A DNA stretch of 34,926 nt from Gallionellales bacterium RIFCSPLOWO2_02_FULL_57_47 (GCA_001801175.1 MGWZ01000046.1:27825-62750), one strand, 5' to 3'; shown: positions 1 to 7,747, counted from the first letter of the stretch. The notes: generated by a model from the letters alone, not told the origin. A program made the numbers and translations.

Positions 1-201
1 TCCCTACGGGGCATACAGCGCGTATCGGCATGAACGCTGCGCTGGACTTGCAGTTGTGTCTGGAACTATCATCGCACCAGTTATTCCATTTTCAGTTAAA
101 AGCGGCAACAATCCCCTCCCTTTCAAGGGGAAGGTGTAGTTTCTGTCGAGAAATGCAATTATTCCCTAACGGACACCAATAAATTATATTTGGAGCGCGC
201 A
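1..201. other. left edge, no supported gene
   Basis: I see no gene I can support here. One open frame on the plus strand runs from the window edge to a TAG at 137-139, but it has no recognisable domain and its end reads through a C/G-rich repeat (CCCCTCCCTTTCAAGGGG, about 112-129) related to the repeats at 1260 and 30969. It could be the tail of a gene outside the window or just spacer. Confidence 0.3.
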
Positions 202-588
202 ATGCAGCACCTGACACCAAAGCAAACTTTTGAATTCATGCAAGCCAACCCCGAGGCGTTATTGGTTGATGTGCGCAGCGAGATGGAACACATGTTTGTC
301 GGACACCCCAAAGGTTCTATCCTGATCCCCTGGGTCGATGGACCCGAATGGGATCTCAATCCGCACTTCGTCGCGCACGTAAAAAAGGCAGCCAGCCTGA
401 ATCGCCCCGTTGTGCTGATCTGCCGATCCGGACGCCGTTCGATTGACGCCGGGCTGGCACTGGAAAAAGCAGGGCTCACGGATGTGTACAACGTGTTGCA
501 CGGTTTTGAAGGCGACCTGGATGAGAACCATCACCGCAATTCCCACAACGGCTGGCGCTTTGATGGCCTGCCGTGGACGCAAACCTGA
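202..588 (+). CDS. single-domain rhodanese-like protein
   Basis: This encodes a 128-residue protein made of one rhodanese domain. Such domains carry sulfur as a persulfide on a loop cysteine. The N-terminal element (LLVDVRSEME, about residues 20-29) and the active-site loop CRSGRRS with Cys74 are both present, so it should be catalytically competent. I chose the ATG at 202 because GGAG lies six bases before it at 192-195; an in-frame TTG at 190 would overlap that ribosome binding site. There is no signal peptide, so it is probably cytoplasmic. The physiological sulfur donor and acceptor cannot be told from sequence, and neighbouring genes do not help. Confidence 0.9.
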   Translation: MQHLTPKQTFEFMQANPEALLVDVRSEMEHMFVGHPKGSILIPWVDGPEWDLNPHFVAHVKKAASLNRPVVLICRSGRRSIDAGLALEKAGLTDVYNVLHGFEGDLDENHHRNSHNGWRFDGLPWTQT

Positions 589-656
589 TCCCAGTTTCAT
601 TTCACCGATGAAATAAACTCAGATTACCCATCAGGTTTACATAGTCCATCATTACG

Positions 657-718
657 TCGTAGGAGCCCGATTTATCGGGCGATGCTTTGCCATCGCGCAG
701 CAAGCTGCGCTCCTACGA
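657..718. repeat. REP-like palindromic element, family A
   Basis: The 62-base element begins TCGTAGGAGC and ends with its exact complement GCTCCTACGA. It contains an inner hairpin GCCCGATTTATCGGGC. One arm of the same family recurs at 30806-30830 in the gap after the rep helicase gene, which marks it as a dispersed intergenic repeat rather than a gene-specific terminator. Confidence 0.75.
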
Positions 719-811
719 AGCCTTTCCCGTTGTATGGATATATTGATGGGGCTAATGGACGATCCGGGATAAAACCGGAATAATCCACCGCTCACAAACG
801 AGAGACTGCAC

Positions 812-1207
812 ATGCCAATTCCCGATTTCTCCGAAACCGAACAAAAACTAGTCTCGGCCTTGCTGATTAAACGTTACGCCAAACTTGTCCCGCTGCAATT
901 GGCGGACAGTGAGCTGCAGCTTGATGCACGTTCCAGAATGCTGACCTTGTGCCCTACGATTTATTGGAGCGAGCGCGGCGCGCAGTTCGTCGTGTGCAAA
1001 GTGGCGGATGACCGCTACCGCAGCCAGTTCTTTTATTCAGAGGCGGAACAATTCGGCACCGGCCGCGACGTGTATGACGATCTTAAGGATTGTGTCGTGA
1101 CCTTGCTGCAGGTTCAGTCAGACCACGAGCGGCAACTGGCCAATGTCTCTGTCACCGCCACAAAGGCCGACACCGACACCGACTACCACGGGCCGATGGT
1201 GATCTGA
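812..1207 (+). CDS. conserved-looking hypothetical protein
   Basis: This is a 131-residue protein I do not recognise. It has no signal peptide or membrane segment. The first 105 residues look like a mixed alpha/beta soluble fold (a hydrophobic helix near residues 10-25, strand-like stretches around 45-75); the last 25 residues are polar and rich in Thr, Asp and Lys and probably disordered. A purine-rich GAGAGA ends about six bases before the ATG. It stands alone between two repeat-bearing spacers, so context gives no role. Codon use looks like that of its neighbours, supporting a real gene. Confidence 0.75.
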   Translation: MPIPDFSETEQKLVSALLIKRYAKLVPLQLADSELQLDARSRMLTLCPTIYWSERGAQFVVCKVADDRYRSQFFYSEAEQFGTGRDVYDDLKDCVVTLLQVQSDHERQLANVSVTATKADTDTDYHGPMVI

Positions 1208-1256
1208 ACATTCCGGGGAATTAGAAAGCCAAAATCCGCCCAACGCGGCTAACTCC

Positions 1257-1302
1257 TCTCTCCTTCCCCCTTGCAGGGGGAAGGCTGGGATGGGGGTAGA
1301 GC
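1257..1302. repeat. intergenic repeat, family B (CCCCCTTGCAGGGGGAAGG type)
   Basis: A C-rich/G-rich palindromic core (CCCCCTTGCAGGGGG) is followed by AAGGCTGGGATGGGGGTAGA. Closely similar sequence occurs at 30969-31002 and, inverted, at 31027-31060, with degenerate relatives near 112 and 24907. It is a dispersed intergenic repeat of unknown mobility. The rest of the gap between 1208 and 1455 holds nothing else I can name. Confidence 0.6.
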
Positions 1303-1455
1303 AGTGGAAAAATGAAGTATCTACCCCACATCCCGCGACACGTTACTTATAGAACTGCTAGCCATTCGACTAAGCCCGCAAGCGGGCAAGTCGCTGGTCA
1401 TCCCCCTGCAAGGGTGATGGAATAATGCCGCTAAATGACGCCGCACTCCCTTAGA

Positions 1456-1968
1456 TTAACCGGCAACCGCACCCAGATGCAGCCCTGCATCAGCTTGATT
1501 GGCTGCCTTGAAATCAAACAAGCCTGACAGGACAGAACCGACTTTCTGGTTGGCACGCACAGCGAAGGCGTCGAAGCCGACCTGATGCTGGTAGGTCAGC
1601 TTATCGCGCGGCACATCGCCGATCGCGCGCAGCTCACCCTTGTAACCGTAACGCTCGCGCAGCAGGCGGGCAGTCGAGTAGCTATTGCCGTCAGTAAACT
1701 TGTCGAATTCGACGGCGATCACGGTAAAGTCGTCGATGTCGCGCCCGATCGCCTTCGCGCTTTCCTCGGCAGCCAGCCAGACGCCGAGCGGCCAGCCATG
1801 CTCATATTCGCGGTGGATCAGCTCGGCACGGCGCGCCTGCCAAACCGACAGCGGCACCAGCACCGGCCCCACCGGCAGCTTCACGCTCTGCGGCGTATCG
1901 CCCTCCGCGAGGGTCAGGGTCTTCCATTCATCGGTTACGACTTGGCCATTCTTGATTAGCTTAAACAT
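1456..1968 (-). CDS. DUF934 family protein
   Basis: This 170-residue protein matches my memory of the DUF934 family, which in many proteobacteria lies beside the sulfite reductase gene cysI and is annotated as possibly acting in sulfite reduction. Features seen are LPVGPVLVPLSVWQAR near residues 30-50, the RGYDWPLG-like segment HEYEHGWPLGVWL, and the GRSYS-like stretch DGNSYSTARLLRERYGYKGELRAIGDV. I chose the ATG at 1968 because GGAAGG stands six bases upstream; the longer frame to 1989 would bury it. It is an orphan here: no cysI, cysH or other sulfur assimilation gene is adjacent. Role in sulfur metabolism is therefore inference from family only. Confidence 0.8.
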   Translation of the reverse strand: MFKLIKNGQVVTDEWKTLTLAEGDTPQSVKLPVGPVLVPLSVWQARRAELIHREYEHGWPLGVWLAAEESAKAIGRDIDDFTVIAVEFDKFTDGNSYSTARLLRERYGYKGELRAIGDVPRDKLTYQHQVGFDAFAVRANQKVGSVLSGLFDFKAANQADAGLHLGAVAG

Positions 1969-2358
1969 TGACTGCCTTCCTTTCTGCATTCCAAAAAATT
2001 AAGTGGATAAAATGATTCATCACAACTTGATGGAGCGCAGTCTAGGGATGTTGCTTATATCTGTGAAATACTTCTTTGTTACATCGAAATAGCCTTTGGT
2101 TATATAAAAGCCGCCTGCTTAAGAGATAATGTGAAGCTCAGCTAAGTGCACATTACCGGACAGTCAGGGCGCAACTAGAAATCCAAATCTCGCCAGCTTG
2201 TATTATTATGTTTATATGGACAGATAAATTTGTGAAGTAACCAACGAATGAGCTGCTTATCTTAAAAGCACATGTCTTTGTTTTTACGAAAGTATATACC
2301 GGTGTGTTTGCTCAATAACTGTTAGGATTTTCTGCCTCATCAACCACAGGAGATACTC
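1969..2358. other. AT-rich divergent intergenic region
   Basis: This 390-base gap separates the divergent DUF934 gene (minus) and the small-gene cassette (plus). It is visibly richer in A and T than the flanks and so marks the left edge of an accessory patch. A weak inverted repeat AATGTG...CACATT lies at 2128-2154. Several A/T-rich -10-like strings occur (for example TATATA near 2291), but I cannot pair any with a convincing -35, so no promoter is called. Confidence 0.4.
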
Positions 2359-2556
2359 ATGACCAGCGAACCGAAAACCACCATCTGGCGTAACACCCCA
2401 GGCGGAACAGTTCTAGTGGAAACGCAAAACGGCATCCCATTTCCAACTCCTACATTTGGGCAAGTTGTTCTCAATCATAAGTTTGGTAAAACTATTTGCT
2501 CAGGAACAACAATATCAGGATCGGATGTAACTGAGGTTAAACTGACGATTTCTTAG
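2359..2556 (+). CDS. small orphan protein, first gene of IF2N-DUF4145 cassette
   Basis: This encodes 65 residues that I do not recognise. It has no signal peptide or membrane span; the composition (many Thr, Val, Gly, Ile and paired hydrophobics such as GTVLVET and GQVVLNH) suggests a small beta-rich domain. One cysteine is present at residue 48. The ATG is preceded by AGGAGA with a five-base spacer, a strong ribosome binding site that argues it is translated. The stop at 2554-2556 is six bases before the next small reading frame, so the two, and the IF2N-DUF4145 gene after them, look like one transcription unit. Confidence 0.6.
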   Translation: MTSEPKTTIWRNTPGGTVLVETQNGIPFPTPTFGQVVLNHKFGKTICSGTTISGSDVTEVKLTIS

Positions 2557-2562
2557 ACAGCT

Positions 2563-2667
2563 ATGAGAGACATTGATAAGTGGCTTGACGATCTACGGTC
2601 TGCCACATCTGCAATCGAATTCGCACAACAAGTCATTCAGGACATTGGTACATGGGCGCAATGGTAA
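2563..2667 (+). CDS. possible 34-residue small protein, coupled to downstream gene
   Basis: The reading frame starts six bases after the preceding stop and encodes 34 residues (MRDIDKWLDDLRSATSAIEF... ending TWAQW). It can be drawn as an amphipathic helix with Trp residues near both ends. Its TAA (2665-2667) overlaps an in-frame ATG of the next gene at 2667-2669, the classic TAATG arrangement for translational coupling, and the annotated start of that gene lies inside it. No good Shine-Dalgarno precedes the ATG, so it may be coupled to the 65-residue gene or merely be a leader. No function is known to me. Confidence 0.4.
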   Translation: MRDIDKWLDDLRSATSAIEFAQQVIQDIGTWAQW

Positions 2668-3431
2668 TGGGAAAATTGAACGTAGCGCAGTTTGCCGATG
2701 AACTGGGGTTGCCAGTTTCCTTGCTGCTAGAGCAGCTGAAAGCTGCAGGGCTTGCCAAGAAGCAGGAATCCGATCCGATGACGGAGAAGGATAAGGCGAA
2801 ATTGCTGGAGCATTTGCGCCAGTCGCATGGCGCTGAGAAACCCGCTAAAAAAATTACTTTGATTCGGCGCGAAACCATAGTGACCGAGAAGTTCGACAGC
2901 ACGGGCAGAGCGCGCGCCATTCAGCTGGAAGTGCACAAGCGTCGGGCATTGGCTCAAACGGCTGTCGCTAGTGCAGACGCACCTTTAAAGAATAGTGAAG
3001 CGAGTAAAGAAATTGTTGCGCCAGTTAATCACAAGCGGCAATTGCGAGTTGACCATTACTTTTCAAAGGCTAAGAAATTATTGCCCGAACACCCCCCTGA
3101 ATCTTTGAATAATATGCGCAAGGCTATTGAAGCAATATGTAAGGACATACTTGACGAAACATGTGAGAAAAATGCTGAAAGTAAAATTCTCAAGCCTGCA
3201 TCGGCATACACCTCTTTGGAAGATATGGCACAAGAACTCAAGCGGAGAAAACAGATTCCTATAAATATAGAAAAGTATCTTGCATCATTGCAACTTTTCG
3301 GAAATTTTGGTTCGCATGATCAGGAGCTCAATCCAGAAGACATTTCGAGTGAAATGGCTGAGTCGATTTTGCTTCAACTCAAAGCCGTAGTTGATTGGTA
3401 CAAAGCATTCGATCTATCTGCTGGAATTTAA
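2652..3431 (+). CDS. IF-2 N-terminal domain fused to DUF4145-like domain
   Basis: This 259-residue protein has two parts. Residues about 10-60 (NVAQFADELGLP, LLEQLKAAGL, LEHLRQSHG) match the N-terminal domain of bacterial translation initiation factor IF-2, and residues about 66-98 (KKITLIRRET, ARAIQLEVHKRR) match the IF-2-associated segment that follows it in betaproteobacterial IF-2. No GTPase domain follows. After a linker (about 99-128) residues 130-255 resemble DUF4145: LNNMRKAIEAICKDIL, a middle helix, then LFGNFGSHDQ, the GN-x-x-x-H signature of that family. DUF4145 is often seen in restriction and defence-type proteins, to my knowledge. Starts at 2652, 2661 or 2667 are possible; the last fits IF-2 best. 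GC falls from about 54% (2761-2940) to 37% (3121-3300), suggesting a recent fusion. Confidence 0.8.
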   Translation: MGAMVMGKLNVAQFADELGLPVSLLLEQLKAAGLAKKQESDPMTEKDKAKLLEHLRQSHGAEKPAKKITLIRRETIVTEKFDSTGRARAIQLEVHKRRALAQTAVASADAPLKNSEASKEIVAPVNHKRQLRVDHYFSKAKKLLPEHPPESLNNMRKAIEAICKDILDETCEKNAESKILKPASAYTSLEDMAQELKRRKQIPINIEKYLASLQLFGNFGSHDQELNPEDISSEMAESILLQLKAVVDWYKAFDLSAGI

Positions 3432-3613
3432 CCTTTGTCGCTATTTCGAATAAAGTTTGAGTGTCTTCTTTGGAGAATACTTGACCTTTCGTATGTGTCG
3501 AAAGTGTAAGACTAAGGTAATAGAATGACCGCTCGCCATTACACAGATTTAATTTTTGGATGCGTCAACATTAGATTTAACCAGCTTTCCGCATACCACT
3601 TCCGCGAATCAAG

Positions 3614-4012
3614 ATGAACACCAGCGACGACACCGAAAAACACCGCATCGATAAATGGCTTTGGGCTGCGCGTTTTTTTAAGACACGTTCCCTGGCTTCC
3701 GATGCGGTTGAGTGCGGCAAGGTGCTGGTCAATGAGGTGCGCGTCAAACCGGCCAAGGCAGTGGCGGTGGGGGACAGGCTGGATATCCGCATCGGGCAGG
3801 TTCAATTCGTGGTCGATGTGCTGGCGCTGTCGAATAAACGCGGTTCCGCACCCGATGCGCAGAAGCTGTATCGCGAGACCGATGAGAGCCGCCACCGGCG
3901 GGAAACCATTGCAGCCCAAAACAAGGCGTTGCCGCTTCCTTTCCATTTCAAGGGCAGGCCGACCAAGCGTGACCGGCGGGAGATCGAGCGGTTGAAGAAG
4001 GGCGGGGGATGA
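3614..4012 (+). CDS. hslR: ribosome-associated heat shock protein Hsp15
   Basis: This 132-residue protein carries an S4 RNA-binding domain at about residues 10-70 (RIDKWLWAARFFKTR, GKVLVNEVRVKPAKAV, GDRLDI), followed by a basic tail (RPTKRDRREIERLKKG). Both length and layout match Hsp15, which binds free 50S subunits carrying a nascent chain and helps recycle stalled subunits. It overlaps the next gene by four bases (ATGA), so the two are probably co-translated. No sigma-32 promoter comparable to that of the hsp20-lon operon could be found upstream, so heat-shock control is not shown here. Confidence 0.9.
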   Translation: MNTSDDTEKHRIDKWLWAARFFKTRSLASDAVECGKVLVNEVRVKPAKAVAVGDRLDIRIGQVQFVVDVLALSNKRGSAPDAQKLYRETDESRHRRETIAAQNKALPLPFHFKGRPTKRDRREIERLKKGGG

Positions 4013-4530
4013 CGGCCGATAACCAGACCAGGTCGAAGGTATGGCTGCGGCGTGTGATTGAGGTTTTGCTGGTTGTCGCGCTCATTGCGGGCATACGCGC
4101 CTGGCAGCAGCGCGACATTGTCAGCGGGGCAGCGCCATCAATGCAGGGTGTGTTGCTTGATGGAAAGCCATTTTCTTTGGCAGCCAAGCCAGCGCAACCT
4201 GTGCTGGTGTATTTCTGGGCGACATGGTGTCCGGTTTGCCGCGCGGAACAGGGTGCTATCGAAGCCATCGCGCACGACAACCCGAATGTCATTACCGTGG
4301 CGATGCAAAGCGGCAGCCGTGACGAAGTGGCGAAACATCTTGGCGAACAGGGATTGAGTTTCGCTGTGGTGAACGACCCGGATGGCCGGGTTTCTGCGGC
4401 ATGGGGTGTGCATGCCGTGCCGGCAAGTTTTATTGTCGATACGGACGGGCAGATACGTTTCGTGGAGATCGGGTATACGACTGGCGTTGGGTTGCGGCTG
4501 CGTCTTTGGCTGGCGGCGGTTCTGGGTTAA
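4009..4530 (+). CDS. membrane-anchored TlpA/ScsD-like thiol-disulfide oxidoreductase
   Basis: This 173-residue protein has an N-terminal membrane anchor (about residues 15-30, VIEVLLVVALIAGI) and a thioredoxin fold facing the periplasm. The active site is WCPVC with Cys74 and Cys77, and the cis-proline loop is VPASF with Pro138. The size and the FWATWCPVCRAE sequence resemble the ScsD/DsbE-like group of protein disulfide oxidoreductases. It likely shuttles electrons to or from periplasmic cysteines; the partner is unknown and no dsbD- or scs-type gene is adjacent. It starts inside the hslR stop (ATGA), an unusual partner for it. Confidence 0.87.
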   Translation: MTADNQTRSKVWLRRVIEVLLVVALIAGIRAWQQRDIVSGAAPSMQGVLLDGKPFSLAAKPAQPVLVYFWATWCPVCRAEQGAIEAIAHDNPNVITVAMQSGSRDEVAKHLGEQGLSFAVVNDPDGRVSAAWGVHAVPASFIVDTDGQIRFVEIGYTTGVGLRLRLWLAAVLG

Positions 4531-4556
4531 GACAATGCGGAATATGAATTGAATCT

Positions 4557-4640
4557 GTCATTGCGAGGAGCGTAGCGACGTGGCAATCCAGATGTTCGTT
4601 GAAATCAAAAACTGGATTGCCACGCTTCGCTCGCAATGAC
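4557..4640. repeat. palindromic element, family C (GTCATTGCGAGGAGCG type)
   Basis: The 84-base element begins GTCATTGCGAGGAGCGTAGC and ends with a near-complement ending in GCTCGCAATGAC; an inner arm TGGCAATCCAG pairs with CTGGATTGCCA around an A/T-rich loop. A longer relative lies at 7585-7721. It sits between the convergent thioredoxin-like and metallopeptidase genes and could act as a bidirectional terminator as RNA, but it lacks a T-run. This repeat type is widespread in bacteria in my memory. Confidence 0.75.
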
Positions 4641-4658
4641 GAATTATTATGCGCTTCC

Positions 4659-5729
4659 TTAGCGCGATTCCAGAAATGCTTCCAGAAATTTTCGTTTCGT
4701 AGCGCAGCGTTTTTCTTCCCAGCAGGATTTATAGGTTTTCGCGATCTGGCCGTTGTGATAAATGCGTATTTCCAGCGGGCGCTTCAGCAGCTCAGTGTGC
4801 ACGTAGCTGACAAAAGATTCCGCAAAATCGTCACTTGGGCTGGTGGCCGCATAGAGCGTTGGGAAATTGGTGGCTTCGAGCTGGTCATAAACACTGATCA
4901 TCTGGTCGCCATTCAGTTTTGCGCCGAAGTAGTACACAGTATTTTTCCGCAGCGGGAATTGCTTTTCGAACCGGCTGATGTAACGACTGTCGTTTTGGTT
5001 TCCGGCTTTCCAGGAAATCCTGGCAAACGGATAATCATCGAGAGAAATTTTATTTTTTGACTGCCCCCATTGCGGGTGAATATTTTCACCCAGCGAAAGG
5101 ATATGACCCAGTTCGTGCAGCAGAATATATTGAATCGCGTTCTTGCGGTTATCCTGCCCGTTGTCTTCGATTGTGGCATCCAGCCGGTATCGGGGATCCG
5201 CAATAAATGGCGTGCGCTCTTTCCATGTGGCCCAGGCATTGGCAGTGCTTTTCGACAACACGTCGATATCCAGTACGATAAATCCGGCGTTCAGGCCGAA
5301 TATGCCTTTATTGATGTAATCGGTATATCCGGTTCCACCCAGGTCTTTTACAAAGTAGATGCCCGCCAGTTTTTTTGCAATGAGCTGCTTTACTTGCCCG
5401 GGCAATTCGGCAATCGCATCGCTCACGTCTTTGAGGAAGTCATCCGGGATCGTGACTGCTTGCGGTTTGTTGGGAAATCCGCCAACAATGTTGTCGAGAT
5501 TCAGGTAAGCCACCAGTTCGTCCGGCGCACTGCCTACCCTTTTTTCAACAGGTTTTTTGAACGCGGATTCCCAATACGACATTTTCTTTATCGGGCTTTG
5601 TGAGCGCAATTTGGCAGCACATTTCCGGTCATCGTTCTGGCATGGCAACCCAATGGAAACTTGAGCGAACGCTGCTGTCTGCAGTCCGGCAGTAATGAGA
5701 ACAACCAGAATCAGCTTGAAATTGCGCAA
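4659..5729 (-). CDS. secreted HExxH metallopeptidase-like protein
   Basis: This 356-residue protein starts with a clear signal peptide (MRNFKLILVVLITAGLQTAAFA, cut before Gln23). A zinc-binding HELGH motif lies at residues 205-209 in the context LLHELGHILSLGENIHP, and DDFAESF with Glu304 may give a third ligand, as in gluzincin-type enzymes. Cysteines at about 30, 37 and near the C terminus (CWEEKRC) may form disulfides, fitting a periplasmic or secreted protein. I chose the TTG at 5729 because GAAGGAG lies eight bases upstream and the protein then begins with the signal peptide; the frame is open to another TTG at 5768. I do not recognise the family and the substrate is unknown. Confidence 0.7.
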   Translation of the reverse strand: MRNFKLILVVLITAGLQTAAFAQVSIGLPCQNDDRKCAAKLRSQSPIKKMSYWESAFKKPVEKRVGSAPDELVAYLNLDNIVGGFPNKPQAVTIPDDFLKDVSDAIAELPGQVKQLIAKKLAGIYFVKDLGGTGYTDYINKGIFGLNAGFIVLDIDVLSKSTANAWATWKERTPFIADPRYRLDATIEDNGQDNRKNAIQYILLHELGHILSLGENIHPQWGQSKNKISLDDYPFARISWKAGNQNDSRYISRFEKQFPLRKNTVYYFGAKLNGDQMISVYDQLEATNFPTLYAATSPSDDFAESFVSYVHTELLKRPLEIRIYHNGQIAKTYKSCWEEKRCATKRKFLEAFLESR

Positions 5730-5789
5730 GATGTTGGCTCCTTCAATATCAACGGATGGCGGATTCAAGTTCGAAGTGCAACAGTGAGT

Positions 5790-5901
5790 GCAGGGCGGGT
5801 TAACCAGCGGCTTGCTGGCGTTGTTTGCCAGTTTAGCCGATGGCTATGCAGAGCCAACCCGCCGTATGCCTGTTAAACACGGCGGGTGTGACCCGCCCTG
5901 C
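5790..5901. repeat. REP-like element, family D, degenerate copy
   Basis: GCAGGGCGGGT at 5790-5800 pairs with ACCCGCCCTGC at 5891-5901, and the right half (CGGCGGGTGTGACCCGCCC) is the same family as the two REPs at 21490 and 22920. The interior is longer and different, so it may be a composite or decayed copy. It fills the gap between the metallopeptidase gene and the helicase gene. Confidence 0.65.
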
Positions 5902-5991
5902 GTTCGCTTTTTTCAGGATGAATAGTGAAGCAAATACACTCTTTCTTTGCGAAAGCACTACCGCAAATAAATGGTATTTGCGGCAGAAAAA

Positions 5992-7365
5992 TTAGTGTTT
6001 AACTGGCGGTCTTTTCAACAGCGCACCGATTTGCTTTTTTGGTTTGTCCTGATTGTGGGAGGGCTGCTCGTCAATTTTTGAGGCGGTCTGGGAAGGCTCG
6101 TACGGCTTCATGAACCAGTCATCCGCCTCTGCCGGTTTTTTAACGTGTGACGGTGTGGATGGCCTGGCAGGGCGGTGGTGGCTTGGGGCTGCACGCGGTG
6201 CAGGCGAAACTGCCGCCCGTTCGCGCGGGAATTCGCGTTTGAGCAGTTTCTCGATTTCGACGAGCCGCCGTTCTTCTTCGCCATCCACCAGCGATATTGC
6301 TTCGCCGCTGGCGCCAGCGCGACCGGTGCGGCCGATGCGGTGGACGTAGTCCTCGGCGTTGGTCGGGAGTTCGTAATTGACCACCAGCGGCAACTGGTCG
6401 ATGTCCAGGCCGCGTGCGGCAACGTCGGTTGCCACCAGTGCGGTGATCTTTCCTTCCTTGAACGCATCCAGCGCCTTGATACGCTCCAGTTGGGTCTTGT
6501 CGCCGTGGATGGCATCGGCGGGGATGCCCTCGCGATCCAGCTTGCGCGCCAGCCGCGCTGCGGTCAGCTTGGTACGGGTAAAGACCAGCGCTTGGCTACC
6601 AAGACCGCGAGCGCGCAGCAAGTCGGCCAGCACGCTGAATTTGTTGTCATGGTCAACCATCAGAACGGATTGCTTGACGGTTTCTGCCGCCGTATTGCGG
6701 CGCTCAGCTTCGACCGTGACGGGGTTGGCAAGGAAATCTTGCGCGAGCTTTTTGATGTCGTCGGAGAACGTGGCCGAGAACAGCAGTGTCTGGCGTTGTT
6801 TGGGCAGCAGCGTGAGGATGCGTTTGAGGTCGGGCATGAAGCCCATGTCCAGCATGCGGTCCGCCTCGTCCAGAATCAGTACTTGCACCTGATTGAGTAA
6901 CACGTTGCGGCTTTCGACGTGATCGAGCAGGCGGCCCGGTGTTGCTACCAGGATTTCCACGCCTTTCATCAGCGCGGGTTTCTGTGTCTTGATATCGACG
7001 CCGCCGAAGACCACGGTGGAGCGCAGCGGAACATGCTTCGAGTAGGTTTCAACGCTTTTTTCAACCTGTATCGCCAGTTCCCGTGTCGGAGTCAGGATCA
7101 GCGCGCGGATCGGGTGGCGGGCAGGGGAGGCGCTAGTGCTGGCATGCGGTAGCAGAAGCTGCAACAGCGGCAGCGTGAAGGCGGCCGTCTTGCCGGTGCC
7201 GGTCTGCGCCATCGCCATCAGGTCGCGGCCAGCCAGAACATGCGGAATCGCTTGCGCCTGAATGGGTGTCGGCTCGGTGTAACCTTCTTCCTCAACGGCT
7301 TTAAGAATCTGCGGGTCGAGGTTGAGGGATGAGAACTTGATTTTGTCTGGAGCTGTGTCTGCCAT
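5992..7365 (-). CDS. rhlE: DEAD-box ATP-dependent RNA helicase, RhlE type
   Basis: This 457-residue protein has all core motifs of DEAD-box helicases: the Q-motif ([12 protein letters not shown]), Walker A (AQTGTGKT), PTRELA, TPGR, DEAD ([14 protein letters not shown]), SAT, and in the second RecA domain ARGLDI and [10 protein letters not shown]. It ends in a low-complexity Pro/Arg/Lys-rich tail typical of RhlE, which remodels structured RNA and helps ribosome assembly. The start at 7365 ([11 protein letters not shown]) is preferred to an in-frame ATG at 7434 that adds 23 unconserved residues. TATAAT lies at 7375-7380 on the same strand, only nine bases before the ATG, so a very short or leaderless mRNA is possible, though no good -35 is seen. 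Confidence 0.92.
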   Translation of the reverse strand: MADTAPDKIKFSSLNLDPQILKAVEEEGYTEPTPIQAQAIPHVLAGRDLMAMAQTGTGKTAAFTLPLLQLLLPHASTSASPARHPIRALILTPTRELAIQVEKSVETYSKHVPLRSTVVFGGVDIKTQKPALMKGVEILVATPGRLLDHVESRNVLLNQVQVLILDEADRMLDMGFMPDLKRILTLLPKQRQTLLFSATFSDDIKKLAQDFLANPVTVEAERRNTAAETVKQSVLMVDHDNKFSVLADLLRARGLGSQALVFTRTKLTAARLARKLDREGIPADAIHGDKTQLERIKALDAFKEGKITALVATDVAARGLDIDQLPLVVNYELPTNAEDYVHRIGRTGRAGASGEAISLVDGEEERRLVEIEKLLKREFPRERAAVSPAPRAAPSHHRPARPSTPSHVKKPAEADDWFMKPYEPSQTASKIDEQPSHNQDKPKKQIGALLKRPPVKH

Positions 7366-7747
7366 AAGCTTGGCATTATACTGAATTGCTGCGGTGCCTG
7401 ACCGGTTTTCCGCGTCCGCAGAAAAATAACACATCAGTTCAACAACTTGCGTTGTTTATTGTTCAAGACAATTAGTGTGGCATTCCTGTTTCGTGGGCAG
7501 GCAAGCAGCTTGGTTGATGCTTCAGTATTTACTGTGCTGCTTGCCCTGGACTTGCAGTAATGCTTAGGGAAACGCAGATTAAATCGTCATTGCGAAAAGC
7601 CTTTAGCTGCGAGCGAAGCGCGGCAGGTAGCGACGTGGCAATCCAGAAGTTCGTTTGATATCAAACAACTGGATTGCCACGCTTCCTGCCGCGCTTCGCT
7701 CGCAGCTAAAGGACAATGACGGATTGAGTGGATAAATCTGCTTTTCC
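7366..7747. other. intergenic region with one large palindrome
   Basis: This 382-base gap lies between the helicase start and the sucD stop. It contains the palindromic element at 7585-7721 and a separate imperfect inverted repeat (GGCAAGCAGC near 7502 with GCTGCTTGCC near 7538). I see no reading frame worth calling. Transcripts of sucCD probably end in the 7585-7721 palindrome. Confidence 0.5.
7585..7721. repeat. long palindromic element, family C
   Basis: The 137-base element starts CGTCATTG and ends CAATGACG. Its inner arms, from CCTTTAGCTGCGAGCGAAGC to GGCAATCCAG, pair almost perfectly with the right half. The tip is itself a palindrome (GTTTGATATCAAAC). Compared with the copy at 4557-4640 it has an extra inner arm segment of about 26 bases on each side, so both arms grew or shrank together. 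Confidence 0.8.

Noticed and set aside
3481..3520. Promoter for hslR with TTGACC and a TTTCG/CGAAA repeat
   Set aside because: The -35 is good but no acceptable -10 lies at 16-18 bases, and no sigma-32 match was found.
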